Source: Linnemannia schmuckeri
Taxonomy: Eukaryota > Mortierellomycota > Mortierellomycetes > Mortierellales > Mortierellaceae
Direction: 5' to 3'
Length of the DNA stretch: 64,000 nucleotides
NCBI GenBank assembly: GCA_029449235.1
Contig: JANATG010000007.1
Location: 2,356,001-2,420,000, forward strand
Shown piece after piece: positions 13,118 to 25,813 of this stretch (within the stretch, counting starts at the first letter, position 1; each line of letters begins with the position of its first letter). The position numbers and the translations under genes were made by a program. The notes below the pieces were generated by a model. The model saw nothing but the letters and a program-made list of their open reading frames with translations. It was not told where the DNA came from and did not search any database.

Positions 13118-16100
13118 ATGAACAGCGCTCCACAAGAGAACGGCCAGGCACCAATCCGCGAAAAGGAGGTGCAACAGGACAGATCCTTGGCAGACATGGA
13201 AAACAATCCTTCGCCCGTAATCCCCGGCAAAGAGCGTCTTCACGAGACGGTCGGTAAGGCCGTCGGAGGCACCGTCATCCCCTCGGACATGCAACCCGAT
13301 GACATGCCCACGACAACACAGCTTGACGCTGACAAGAAGAACGCTCCCGTAGAGACACAGCCCCAGAGCAGGGTCCGGCCCGAGTCGACCGAAGTCAGCA
13401 AGACTGGAGAGGATAATGAGGATGAGGACCAGAAGGATGATCCTCACGCTGAGGATACAGAGGAACAAAACCGGAAGCGCAAGGAGATGAATGATCCCAA
13501 GAAGCGCACTATTGGGGCTTACCCTGAGATCCCTCGTATCGGCTGGCTTGAAGCCTACAAGGTTCGTGTTTTGTCTCTGTGCATTTTTGGAGAGCGGAAA
13601 GAAGATCATGTCGAGGGTGACTTACTCATTACGACTGTCGTGTTAACCCATCAATGGTCTATATCGCTTGTTATTAATCGCGCAATTGATAAAATAGAGG
13701 ACAGATGGCCCTCAGAACGAGTTCCGAGACAAGTCTATCTGGATGGAGGAGTTTGCCAGCAGTGCCCTCTTTGGATCCTTCTGGCACAATGCTGCTGCCA
13801 TCATTATCATCCCCATCGTCTGCTTTATCGTCTTCAAGCTCGGCGGAGGATTTGTCTCCCTCATCCTCATCATCGCCTTTGGAGGTAACGTTACAAACAT
13901 GTTTTTTGGGGGGGAATCCACAAGAAAACACGAAAAAAAAATACAAAGCCATATCGATCACAAAGAAGAGTAGCGTTTGCGGGTATGGGATGGGAAAAGA
14001 AGAGAAAGGATAAAATGAGTAAGCGAAACTGACAGGAGGTCTGGGCCACTTGAGTAAAAACACCGTACCTCTTACCACCACCACACTGCTTCACACGAAC
14101 CAATACGCATCGAGATTCATGCATGCAATGCACCAGGATGCTTTACTTCTACACGCCAAAAAAAAAGAGAAAAGAAAAAAGAAGAGCAAGAAAAGCAATT
14201 AGCAATTGTGTGTCTGGGAAAAGGGTCCATGAAAACGAACAACAAAAGTACAAACGCCAAAAAAGCGACAGAATTTGCTTACTTACTCCTCTCTCCCCTC
14301 TCATATCTTTTCTCTGGTAAATTGATTTATTTTTCCCACATAGCCACGTACTACAAGAACTCCATCCGTCGCTTCAGACGCAATGCCAGGGACGATATCA
14401 CCCGCGAGCTCATTAGGAACGCTGTATGTTATCCGTTTTTCTTTTCCTCCCAGTCCATTTCTTGTGTTCTGTAATTGGTCCAATTGGTCACTTGACTTTG
14501 TAACAAATAATTGATATCTCTTTCTTTCCAACTGAATGAATAGCTGGAGAATGATACAGAGTCGACAGAGTGGATCAATAACTTCATGTCCAAGTTCTGG
14601 CTCATCTATGAGCCTGTGCTCAGCTCGACTGTCATTGGCATTGTCGATGGTATTCTTGTTGATCAGACCCCCGCCTTCCTGGATTCTATTCGCTTGACCA
14701 CTTTCACCCTCGGAACCAAGGCCCCCCGTGTGGAGAGCGTCAAGTCTTTCCCCAAGTCCGACCCCGATGTTGTCGTACGTCTCTTTCTGTCTTCTTTTTC
14801 TCCAAAAGGCACAAATTCATATTTCTGTATCTGGGAAGCTATGAACAAAAGCAGTCCATTTGCTAACCGAATGTGTGTTTCGAACCCTATACTTTAGCTG
14901 ATGGATTGGCGTGTGTCGTTCACGCCTACGGATATCGAGGACATGACCCCGCGTCAACTGCGGACCCAGATCAACCCCAAAATCGTCCTCACCATCCGTG
15001 TCGGAAACAGCCTCATCGGTGCCGGCATGCCCATCCTCGTCGAAGATATGTCGTTCGTCGGTTACATGCGATTCAAAATCAAACTCACCTCAAACTTCCC
15101 CCACATCAAGACCGTTGATTTCTGTTTCCTTGAACCTCCTACTATTGATTATGTTCTTAAGCCCGTTGGAGGTGATACCTTTGGCATGGACATTGCCCAT
15201 GTAAGTAACTTTTATCTCTCTTTTTATATGCTGTGATTGTTGAAGCTTCCTTATTAACATATGGATGCTAATCAATATGACCCTTTCTTCCTTTGTACCA
15301 ACGATAATACACAGATCCCTGGATTACATTCGTTCATTCGTGATCAGACACACGCCATCTTAGGACCAATGATGTACGCCCCCAATGTCTACACGCTCGA
15401 TTTGGAGCAGATGATGACTGGAGGTGCCTCGCTCACTGCTGCTGCCGGTGTTGTCCAGTTCACCATCTACAATGCCAAGGACCTTAAGAACACTGAGCTC
15501 GTAGGTCACTCTGATCCTTACATCAAAATCCGTCTTGGAAATCGTCCCGAGATCGCCTCTACCCAAGTCCAGAAGAATACGTAAGTCTTTCGTTTTTCAA
15601 TTTTCTTTATATTATGTTTGTTATTCCAAACTGCAATTCAACAAGACCTAAATTATGTTTATGTATCTTTTTTTGGTAATGACCACTTAGGTTGAACCCG
15701 GTGTTCAATGAGACCAACATTATTTTGATCAACAACTTGAACGAGATGGTCTGCATGGAGGTATTTGACAAGGACGCCGTCCGCAAGGACAGTTCCCTCG
15801 GCCAGGCCAACTTTGATCTTAAGACACTCGAAGAAGACCCGATCCAGGACGACGTTTGGTGCAAGATCCTTCTCAACGGCAAAGAACGTGGTTCCGTCCG
15901 GATCCGCGCTGCCTACTTCCCAGTCGCCAAACCTACCCCCATCGAAGAAGGAGGCGAACCTGTGCCGGTCGAGTCCAACTCTGGTATCTTGGCTATTAAC
16001 CTCGCCCAAGCCAAGGATATTGCTCGTTCGGGCAAACTCAAGTCTCACTGCCGGGTTTTGCTCAACGGTCGGGTTGTCCATACGACGGGCAACAGTATTG

Positions 16101-18557
16101 GTGCCAACCCCTCGTGGGGTGCGAATGTGGATGTCTTTGTGACGGACCTCGAGGCTGCGCAGATTACGGTCGAGATTGTTTCGGAGGAGCAGGTTATTGG
16201 ATCCTATGGCGCAGCTGCGACGCATATCTTGAAGGATACCGAGGAGAAGGTGGATTGGGTCTCGTTGCAGGGTGGACAGGGCGGGGAGAAATTGAAGATG
16301 ACGGCAGTTTGGAAGCCAATTCTGATGGGTGATTCCTTGAACCCTACGGTCCACAAGCCTGCGTTTGGTGTTGCTCGAGTTCAGATTCTGGCGGCTCGTG
16401 GGCTCAAGAATGTCGAGATTGGAAGCGACTCTGATCCATATGTTCTCATCAGTGGAGACAAGGGCTCGAGCCGTGGGCGGACCAAGACCATTGAGAACAC
16501 TCTCAACCCCGAGTGGAACGAGATTCATTACATTGCCGTCAACTCTGTCAAGCAGATCCTCGAGTTTGAAACTCTCGACTATCAGAAGCGGACTAAGGAC
16601 CGGACTCTTGGAAAGACGTCCTTCAAGGTCAACGAGATTGTGGAGGAGCTTCCTGACAAGGCTGGATACCAGGCTCGCCCCGCTGTCGATCGTTGGGCTC
16701 CCTTGAGGCAGAAGGATGGCTCGACCAAGGGAGAACTCCACTACCAGGTGTCGTTCCACCCATCGCTCAAGGTGGCCAAAGAGGCAACCGAGGCCGAGAA
16801 GGAGAAGAAGCTTCTTGCTCAGCATGATCCCTTGGAGGCTGCCAAGAAGGAAGTCGTCGAATACGATGCCGAGGTCGAGGCTCGCGAGAAGCTGCAGGCG
16901 GAGCAGGCACAACATATCCCTGTCGAACAGGTCCAGACCTTGTTGCCCCCTGGCACAATCCACGCTCATGAGGCTCTCGAGCACGATTCCGGAATCCTGG
17001 TCACCACCCTCGTCGGAGCCAACCTGAACCGCTCAGGAACCTATTGCGAGGTCTACATTGACAGCGATTACTACCAACATAAGACCCAGATCCAGAAGTC
17101 GCGCAACCCCAAGTGGAACGAAATCGCTGACATCTTTGTCAAGGAGCTCGAGTACGCCAAGCTCACGATCCTAGTCAAGGAGAAGTCGTCGATCGACAAG
17201 GATCCCGTCCTCGGAACCGTGACTGGTAACGTCCGAACTCTTTTGGAGACTACGCCTGCCGAGGGGGCCGAGTTTGATGTGGTTGATGGGACGGAAAAGA
17301 AGGGTACCATGCGACTCAAGTTTGAGTACCTCCCTGTGCCTATTGAGCTGTTCCCTAAGGAGAAGTTGGATAACATGGGTCAGTTGACGGTCCACTTGGT
17401 CGGCGCCAAGAACTTGATGGCGGCGGATCGCAGCGGTACGAGTGACCCGTACTTTATCTTCCGCGTCAATGGCAAGGAGGTGTACAAATCTGGAACTGTC
17501 AAGAAGAGCCTTAACCCTGTCTACGACGAGACTTTCGTCCTCCCCATCGTAAGCCTTTTGTATTTTTTTTTATTTTATTTTTTTTTAACGCTGAACGCGC
17601 TCTGTATGTTTTTTTTTGTTATTGTTCGCAAGTCACTAACCTTTCTTTTTCAAAAATATCTTTCGATAGGCATCGCGTGCAGACGACCAATTCTCATTCG
17701 AAGTCCTCGACTGGAACCAAATCTCGACCGCAAAGTCCCTCGGCCAGGGAGCCATCGATCTCCGCAACCTCCAACTCGTCCTCCCTAACGAATTCAAGCT
17801 CCCACTTCAGAACAAGAACAACCAAGGAGAAGTCCAACTCCGGCTCAAGTTCATGCCCGAGTTCTTGTCGTCTCACAAACGCAAGTCTGGGTTCGGAGCT
17901 ACTTTCCTGGGTGAGGGTGTAGGTATGGTCGGACACGCCGGTATGGCGGGTATTGGAGCTGTTGGACAGGTGGGCCAGGGCGCTGTTAGGGGGGTGGGCG
18001 CAGTCGGGCAGGGTGCTGTGAAAGGAGTGGGCGCGGTGGGTAAGGGTGTCTTTGGTGGGTTGTCTGCTGGTGCCTCAGCTGTCGGACTGGGTCACAAAAA
18101 GAAAAATTCTGTTGCTTCCATCGCTGCTCCCGCCGTCACAGCTACCGCCCCTGGCGATCCCGGAACCACGGGTCGCCTCACCATCCACGTCATCGAAGCC
18201 GAAAACCTCATGGGCGTCGACAAGTCGGGTCTCTCTGATCCCTACGTCAAAGTCCGTGTCAATTCCAAGGAAGTCTTGAAGACAAAGGTCAAGAAGGAGA
18301 CTCTCTCTCCCAACTGGTCCGAGTGGACGGTTGTCTCTGGAATCAATACGGGACAGCCTGTTGTGGTGGATTTCCAGGTGAAGGATCATAATACGATTGG
18401 AGGAAACAAGGACCTTGGAGGTTGCGATGTGTCATTGTGGGAGTATATTCAGCCTGGTGCTCCTGGTGGAGGTTTGAAGGCGGATTTCTGGGCGCCAGTG
18501 GATGGTCAGGGGGGTAAGTTGCATCTGCTGTTGCAGTTTGAGCCTACTGAGGCGTAA
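13118..18557 (+). CDS. TCB: Tricalbin / extended synaptotagmin (SMP + six C2 domains)
   Basis: Eight exons: 13118-13561, 13698-13884, 14344-14423, 14544-14774, 14898-15200, 15315-15580, 15691-17548, 17670-18557. All junctions keep the frame, giving 1418 aa. Tricalbins tether the ER to the plasma membrane and move lipids. Order: an acidic N-terminus of about 148 aa; a hydrophobic hairpin at about 180-211 for ER anchoring; an SMP lipid-transfer domain at about 238-450; then C2-like domains starting near 461, 602, 730, 937, 1065 and 1291. Those near 461, 730, 1065 and 1291 keep the SDPY calcium-loop signature, while those near 602 and 937 lack it. A Gly/Val/Ala repeat of about 60 residues (about 1190-1255) separates the last two. 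The first intron has the uncommon donor GTTCGT, but the frame on both sides supports it. A 441-aa antisense ORF is a shadow. The fold assignment is firm; which paralogue it is remains unknown. Confidence 0.93.
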
Positions 18558-19056
18558 AGGCTGAAAGTATAATACCTGTGGCTTTCTTCCCGCACACGTA
18601 AATAAATATCTTTCTTTTTAAGTTATGGTGTAAAGATGTCTAGCAGATGAGAGTGAAGGGATAGAAAAACCATGCATAATGATAAGAAAGTAAATCATTG
18701 GTACTTGTTATGAATACAAGGTCTTGCGCCCCTCTTTTTTTTTTTTTTTTTTTTTTGCAATAACAGCAGCAACAGCAGAAGCAGCGGCAGCACCGGCAGC
18801 TGAGAATAAAAATATTGAATAGGAAAGAAAGGCTTTACTTTTTCTTCTCTCTTAAAAGAGCTCTACCCTTGTTTCTTCATTGAGAAATGCCTGCTCCTCT
18901 CCCCCCCTCATCCTCTCGCATAAAATAATACCAAATTCTTCTTATCCACACGGTAGTCAATATATCCTCCTGAACAACCTTCTGGTCATCACCTTCCTAA
19001 AACAAACTACGCTCTGAACGAGTTAGACAGTAACCACTCCTTTCTATGCGCAACTT
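18558..19056. other. 3' spacer after tricalbin
   Basis: AATAAATAT at about 18600 is a likely polyadenylation signal about 45 nt past the stop. A T-run of about 20 bases follows at 18737-18756, then a CAG/CAGCAG-rich patch. Nothing coding is visible. Confidence 0.5.
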
Positions 19057-21370
19057 CTAGACCGGCTTGGACATCCTCATCATCACCAACTGGACCGTAT
19101 CTTGAAGAGTCATCCCGGGCCATCCAATGGCAGAGAGGGACTCGAGGTTGGGGAACATGCTGGTCAAGAACTTGAGAGCGAAGGCCGGGCCGGGAAATAT
19201 CCAAGACCCATGCATGCGGAGCTTGGTCAAGACTGGCAGGACGATCAGCTCACCAGATGAAGGATGAATCATATTAGTTTCGATGAGGGTGCGAGTGGGT
19301 TGTGCAGTGAAGGTTCGCATCTCGAGCTCGAAGGTTTGGAGGGCTGGGCACCCTTGAAACATCTGGAACTGGGATAGGAAAGCAAACTCGGAGAATAGCT
19401 TGAGGGAGACAAGACGAGGCAAATCCCAATCCCATGACCAGATGGGTCGAATGGTTTTCGGCGGTGTTAAGGAGGTAGCGAAGTCGTCCTGAATGCCGTA
19501 GGAGCGATACAATTCGCCGACCGACGGAACGAAACAGTATCGTGTCATGAAATCGTCGCCGTCGTAGTCTGGTAACTCATTCTCAAAGTCGTCCTCCTCA
19601 TCATCATCCACAAAGCCGGCGATGATAAGCAACAGGTCGGTGAGTTCAGCCGTTGAGTGAAGCGTATCCGGATGAAAGGACAGTGCAGGCGTTCCCTGCA
19701 ACGTCAAGGACTTCAGATGTGGAAGGTACACTGACAGACAGGGCTCGATGTCGTCGCACTGATACTCCTTAGCCTCGTCGAAAAGTTGGACCGAGACGAC
19801 ATTGGAACAGAGGGAGAGGAGCTGAAGATCGATTAAAAGTCTTGCTGTGCTTACAATGAGAGACAGCCGCGTCAATACCGGCATGTCGACCCAGCCCTCT
19901 CCGGAGCGAGAGGCTGTATCATAGTAGTAATAGTAAGCTTCAAATTGCCTCAACGTCTGACTGAGAGCAAAAGCAGCGTAATTTACTTCGTCCTTAACAA
20001 CCTGTCTAGAGAAACCGGAAATGTGAAGCTCCTCTATTGGGACCAATCTCTTCCTCCAGAACTCGGGTTGATGCGATGAACTCTGCGCCTTTGTTTTCTC
20101 CATATGACAGCCTTTTATCGAGAAGATATTCTGCTCATCCTGCTCCGCTAGTCGTTTCTTCTCATCTACCGCCCATTGGAAGCTGCCTGCACCTAACGAT
20201 AGCATATTCAACCGCCGAAGAGAGCTACACCTCTGAAGGGTATGTTGGTACCAGGTAAAGGAGGACACTCCATCGGTATAGGGTTTTGAGAGCAACCTAG
20301 TGTTCAGCTCCTCCAACCTACTAACGTCAGTTTCCTCCGCATGTGCCAATAGCTACAAGGTGGAGTCGATTGTCGTGACAGAGGTGGTCTTCCGAAGCGC
20401 CGGCAACAGTTTAGCGACCTCGATCTGAATCGAGGGTGGACATTTCAAACTACCACCGCGCTGAAGTGGATACGTAGTGCCACGACTTATCGAGACAGAC
20501 ATGAGGATGCCCGGAAACAGTCGCGAATGCTCCTTCACAAATCGGACAGTGTCTCTGTGTTTCTCCACATACACATACTCTGAATATACCACTGTTTCGC
20601 TAAAACGATTCAAAATAAAACGAACCTTCTCCAGTCTCCTCATGCGGCATATCGTCGGAGGCTCCAAATAACGTTCAAGATCCGAGAATGGGATCGTCAA
20701 GGACCGCAACTGCTCCAGAATTGGGTTTGCCAGGATCCAATTCGACCGCATTGGAACAGGACTTGATAACACCATTAAATGAAACTTGAGCTGGTCCTCC
20801 TTAAAGTGTTCCATGCTTCGGTAGGGGTAAGTTTGGCTTGGTCACACAGATCGTGAAATTCTTGGCTGAGACTAAAGTCTGCGACTTCAGGTGGAGGGCG
20901 AGTCCATTTCTAGAACTGATCGACTCCGATGGTCCAGGGCTGTTGAGTGAGATGACGGATTTGCGCTATGTAATCGAACGTGGGCGATCTAGACTTGGTG
21001 GTGGTTGATGCGAGAGTGACTGTAGGTGAGGAGTTTTCACAGACAACAGTGACAGAAGATTCGACAGACTGGATTCCAAGAGAGAGAACCTTGGGAAGGA
21101 CGGTCGAGGGCGGAAGAAAGTTGAGCAAGGCGCCAGTAGGGATCCTAGTAATGAGAGAGTCTTCGGCTCTAGTATTGTACCTAGGTCGGCAGTCACCTTC
21201 TTCGTAAGGTGTGAATCTGTAAGGATCCTTATAGAGGTAGGGAGGGTGAAGGCGGCGAAGTAACGGTTGGTTCGAAGGAGGACAGCAAGGGTGGAACAGC
21301 TGTTATCGTTGACAAGTGCCGTAAGGATGCACTCGAAGCGCTCGGGAGGTAGGTTAGATAGAGGATCCCT
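19057..21370 (-). pseudogene. F-box/LRR-type protein, broken copy 1
   Basis: Relic of a protein of about 770 aa, readable in pieces on the minus strand. The F-box-like start LSNLPPERFECIL lies near 21330-21370, but the expected ATG reads AGG. A one-base loss within 21233-21245 shifts the frame right after the TLP motif; the next frame continues YLYKDPYRF as in the copy at 22083. A TAG at 20910 interrupts the frame after VDQF. A further frame change near 20815 leads into 20353-20814. A TAG at 20353 then separates that from a same-frame 430-aa stretch (19057-20349) with LRR-like units such as LPHLKSLTLQG and an acidic insert. F-box proteins normally select substrates for SCF ubiquitin ligases; the family name here rests on the motif and repeats only. 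Several independent lesions make function unlikely. Confidence 0.8.
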
Positions 21371-22082
21371 GGGTGAATGGTGAATGTGAATGTTCAGAAG
21401 ACAAAAAAAATCGGTTTAAGGAATGGATATGAGTGGGATAAAAGTGAAAAAATACAGTGGTATGACATCTGTTTTATGGATTTTTTTTTTTTTGTTTGTG
21501 TGTTCGCACAATTATTGTTGATGGACTGTACAAGTTTAATACATCTCCCTTGGGTAACATTGTGTATTTCTTTCGACCGTGCCCCCAGGCTCTCGGGTTC
21601 CTGAGACATGGACATCGAAAGTTTCAACTGCTCACCAACCGCATTATTTTCATGGCGTCCAATTGCTTTACAGTAGCCGGAGACTAAAGACCACTTTTTT
21701 TTTTCTTTTTTTCTTTGTTTCTTTTGGCACCTAAAGCACCGCGCCCTTCAGTCTTTAATAGACAGCATCCTTAAAGTTGAGAGATGAAGGTGCTCCTCCG
21801 TGTGAACATTCCCGTCACGGAGGCATCTGCTGAGATGATGTTCCTGCCACGGCCAAGCTCGTGCTAAGTTTGCGTTTGGTGGCAAAGAAAGCACACAAAT
21901 CAAATCATGCGCCCCTCAAGCAGCATCGGGCCCATGCGTCAGGGCCAAACTTTTTACTTTTCGACTTCCACATTCTCTTCCTCTCCACCTTCCACACCTC
22001 TCCACACCTCCCCACTTTTTTCACTTCTTCAACCCCTCCCCTCATTCACTCTCTCCCTTCCAACACTTGTTCCATCCACGCA
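21371..22082. other. Spacer between head-to-head F-box relics
   Basis: Contains T-runs at 21480-21493 and 21696-21712 and, from about 21950, a CT-rich leader leading to the ATG at 22083. No open frame in it looks coding. Two divergently oriented members of one family flank it, so it may hold a shared ancestral promoter (inference). Confidence 0.45.
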
Positions 22083-24480
22083 ATGGATTCCCTCTCACAA
22101 CTCCCTCTTGAATGCCTGCAGCACATCCTTGCCATCCTTGCTCGAGAAAGCAGCACCCAAGCACTCTCAGCCCTCCTGTATACAAATAAAAACATTGCCT
22201 TTCTCACGCTCCCTTACCTCTACGCTGACCCCTACCGACTTTCATCTCATACCGACACCACTGCCACAAGGAGGGTTTACAACCGGCCCATGGGAGCTAG
22301 CCATGATCTCACTCGCATGCTTCTTGACCGGGTCTCTGCTGCCAGGCTTCCATTCCTCCTGCGCTTTGCCTTGCAGGCCACCTCTACTTCACCAGAGGCC
22401 AACGCTTCCGGCCCTGCTTTGCCACAAATCGACTACTGTGCTTACATCCGCCACCTCAACATGGACAAAGATTCAATCGACATCGACAAATACTGGCCAC
22501 AGGAGAATGCCTCACCCAGGTTGTTGGAGTTTGTACAAGGAGACGAGTTTGCACGCCTATGCGGTCTGGACGGTATACTACCGACATACTATGGCAAGTA
22601 CGAGAAGGAGTGTCACCTCCGACAGTTCTACCGAGTGCTGCTCTTTCGGGAGGCGGCCTGGACTCTTGGCGAACCCATTTTCGAACAACTCCAGTCTTTG
22701 ACGATTCCTATTTCTGCGATCGATCGATACCTCGGGGTAGTGACACGGCTGAAACGACTAGATAGGATTCGGTTTCTGTTGGACGCGTTGTTTGACTACA
22801 AGATTTCATATGTCTGGTCTGCGGTCTTGGAGGAGCTCATGTTTCCGATTGATAACCTCAAGAATCAGGCTATGCACAGTGCGCTACAGTTCGTAAAGGA
22901 GCACTCGCAATTATTCCCTGGTCAACTTGTTGACGGTGTCAGTTTTGTCGATGGCGACTTCTGGGTGGATGCTCCGCAGGATTGTCCGAGAGAGATTCGG
23001 CTAGAGGTCGCTCGGTGTTTACTGCCCTTGAGAGATGTGTCGATGAGCGGTCCTACCACCGCTGCCTCATTCTCAAGTTTACCACCTTTTCCGACAATAC
23101 CTTCTGTCAACTGAAGAACATCACCACCAATGCATGCATCCATCTCCCTCATTTGAGGCAGCTTTATTTGATAGGCATGAGCGCGTTGAAGTTCCACCCA
23201 ATCACACTCGACTCGACATCCAAGTTGTCTCGCTACGTGTTGGAATTATCCCCATGCACGACATCGGAAACAACGGCGTTTTCATCCCGACTGTCGATGA
23301 ATTGAATCGTTCATTCGGCATCCACAACGACGAGCGCAATAAAACAACAACGCTATACCATCATCTTCCGACAATGCCGATGCTGACATGGAAGGGGCAG
23401 AACCTGCCAGGGATGCCTTATTCCTTATCTCAGGAACTTGCACTTGATGGGCGACTTTGCATACCTGTTCGAGTTCAGGATATTGGACGCGAGTGGGTCG
23501 ACATGCGTCTGAAATTCCTCAAGGTAGAGGATGAAGGATCCCACCTGATGCTCGCCCCCCTCTTGTTCTCTCAGTGCCCTGACCTTGTCCAGGTCTACAT
23601 GCCCGACAGCACCATCAGGTACCATTGTCATGAGATCCCGCTCTCCCTCTCAGCTAAGCTCAACAGTCTGAAAGTCCTGGAATTGAGAGGACTTCTAGCC
23701 TTGTCCTTTCACCCGGCCACCCTTGCGACCACAACCAAGCTTAGAAGGTTGCTGCTTACTGTCGGCGATCGGTATAGCAGGTCCAACTTCATTCTGCCCG
23801 TTGAAGAGCTGGCCGCTTTCTATAATGGTGGGGCTGGTCCTCTATGGACTTGGGACTGGCACTTGCCTCATTCGACAGACCTGGAGCTCGCAGGCGAGTT
23901 TGCATACTGGTTCCAGTTCTATATGCTGCGAGGATGCCCTGCCCTTCAACGATTTGATCTAGCCATGACGCGCATCCCCAACCCCGGTGAGCATACGGGA
24001 ATTCTAACCCTCGCTGACTTTTCTTTCTCCGACACCGTTGCCACCACCACCACCGCCACTTGCAACAACTTATCGACCCTCCGGCCACGAATACAAAAAC
24101 GATCCCACATATTTCTCCGATCTCTCCAAACCTTCAAATTCTGCGGTAGCTGGACCTTCGATGACTCTATAATCTCCCTCCTCCTCCACGACATGTGTCC
24201 CCTCGTCCGCGACATCGTCCTAAAAGGCTGCAGCGGCTTCTCCTATTCATCGATCGCCCAGACACCTCGAACACACGCCAAACATATCGCCACTCTTGAC
24301 CTCTCTTACTGCCCACTACCACTGCCTTCTAGCGAGGAGCAAGTCCAGTTGGGGTTATATCCCTGGGATGATTACATCCTGAGCAATGAGACGGCCTGGC
24401 ATTCCAAATTTTTTTCAAGAACAGACAACGGTTCTTCTTACTCTGGGATCCTTCAGTCTTATGTGAAGTTCGGACAGTGA
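22083..24480 (+). pseudogene. F-box/LRR-type protein, broken or frame-shifted copy 2
   Basis: The frame from the ATG at 22083 encodes 343 aa: an F-box-like start (LSQLPLECLQHIL), TLPYLYADPYRL, and later QFVKEHSQLFPG, all shared with copies 1 and 3. It stops at 23114. The LRR part then continues in two other frames: about 23060-23300 with LPHLRQLYLIG, then about 23270-24480 with VDELNRSFGI and a long LRR tail including WTWDWHLP and RGCPALQRFDL. No clear GT-AG introns reconcile the three frames. Compared with copy 1, a segment of about 190 aa between the F-box part and the LRR part is missing, and one LRR module appears twice. It is either a pseudogene or a truncated 343-aa F-box protein still made from the intact ATG. 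Of the three copies it alone keeps a normal start codon. Confidence 0.7.
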
Positions 24481-24819
24481 AGCGGCACCAAATGTATCAA
24501 TGAAAAAAAATAAATAAAAAAAGGAACAAACGTAAATATACAACGGAATCTCCAACAAATCCACTGACATGTTTTTGTGTTTATGCGAAGGAACGGGATG
24601 AGAACAAACAAAGGGACGATATATAAATGCAGCGACAGATGGAGGAAGTTATTATTGTACCTCCAATTGCCTGTGGTCACTTCAGGAAGAGTTAAAAAAA
24701 TTCTTTACATTCATTTCAGCAATGAAAGCAGATATTGCAATGGTTGAAGCGCTACAAATGCAGAGAATGAAAAGGATAAATTTGAATTGTGTATAATATA
24801 TGCGGGAAAAAAATGCAGT

Positions 24820-25660
24820 ATGACCTCTTCAAGTCCTCATTGTCATCTCCTACGGGTATGTCAGGCAGGAAGCTCTCCAGTCTCATCTCCTTCTGACGAT
24901 CCACATCCTAGACCCAACCCATCTCCTTCCAAAATCATGGAATCGCCAATGGCCCCGCGCAGGACTAACAACCGCTGGTATTCCGGCTTGAGTCCAATGG
25001 CGCCTTTAAAATATCAAATCCGAAGCTCACTCATCTGATGCTAGTACCCTAAAGCATAAAGACAGAAACAACCTCTTTATCATCGACCCCTTACAAAACG
25101 CGTCATACTCGAATAGATTCATCCTGGCAACCAGTCGCAAACTCCACGGGGATCACAGAATTCCATGCAAGGCTGGCGATGGCCTCGGAGCGCCCGCAGG
25201 CAACAGCAACACAAGACTGACTGTCAACCCACTTGGGAGTGCCAGAGCTGGACGATGGGTTGTCTTCGCTGCCGGAGAGAAACCACTTGCCACAGGCTGA
25301 GTATGCTATGCAGTATACCTCCTGAGTGTGTCCAACCAGTTTGACGTAAGGTTGATCGAAGTGAAGGTCCCAAAGATATGTGAATCAGCTTCCTGCCCCA
25401 GTAGCAAGATGCTGACCATTTAATGAGCACTCAAATGAATAAGCCATAAATCCAAGGACATTGTATTAGCTAGCCTATGAGGGTGTGTTACCCAACGACT
25501 GCACAGACGAAAACAACCTTGATCCGTGCCAACCACAAATTGGTGGCCGGTAGGTGAGAAACCACTCCGATAATTTCATCGTACGTTCCAAAGGCGCACG
25601 ACCCCACGGTGATCTGAAACTATCTGCAGTGAAGCCCAAGCTTGCTCCAGAACCACCGGC
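24820..25660 (-). pseudogene. WD40-repeat protein relic
   Basis: The minus strand here reads as WD40 fragments scattered over frames with stops. One frame has GVVRLWN followed by a stop, then SGFSPTGHQFVVGT. Another has NGQHLATGAG, YLWDL, VKLVGHTQEVYCIAYSACGKWFLSGS and AVACGRSEAIASLAW. These match the GH...V..VA.S..G..L.SGS pattern of WD repeats. Frames change at least twice within 400 bases and no intact ORF spans them, so this is a decayed gene and not an exon set. The outer limits are approximate. Its original partner domain is not visible. Confidence 0.6.
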
Positions 25661-25813
25661 CCATCGTCTTGCACATGTCCTTTGGTCTTCCTTTAGAATT
25701 TAAGGGAGTCATACATAACGCGAACATATTATTCGTCGACATAGTTGATTTCTTCTAAACGGTTGTCTATTGTGCCGATTCGTTTGTATCTTCCTGTATG
25801 TGTGAAAGTTTTT

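Noticed and set aside
15659..16984. 441-aa open frame on the minus strand
   Set aside because: Antisense shadow of the large tricalbin exon; no recognisable motif.
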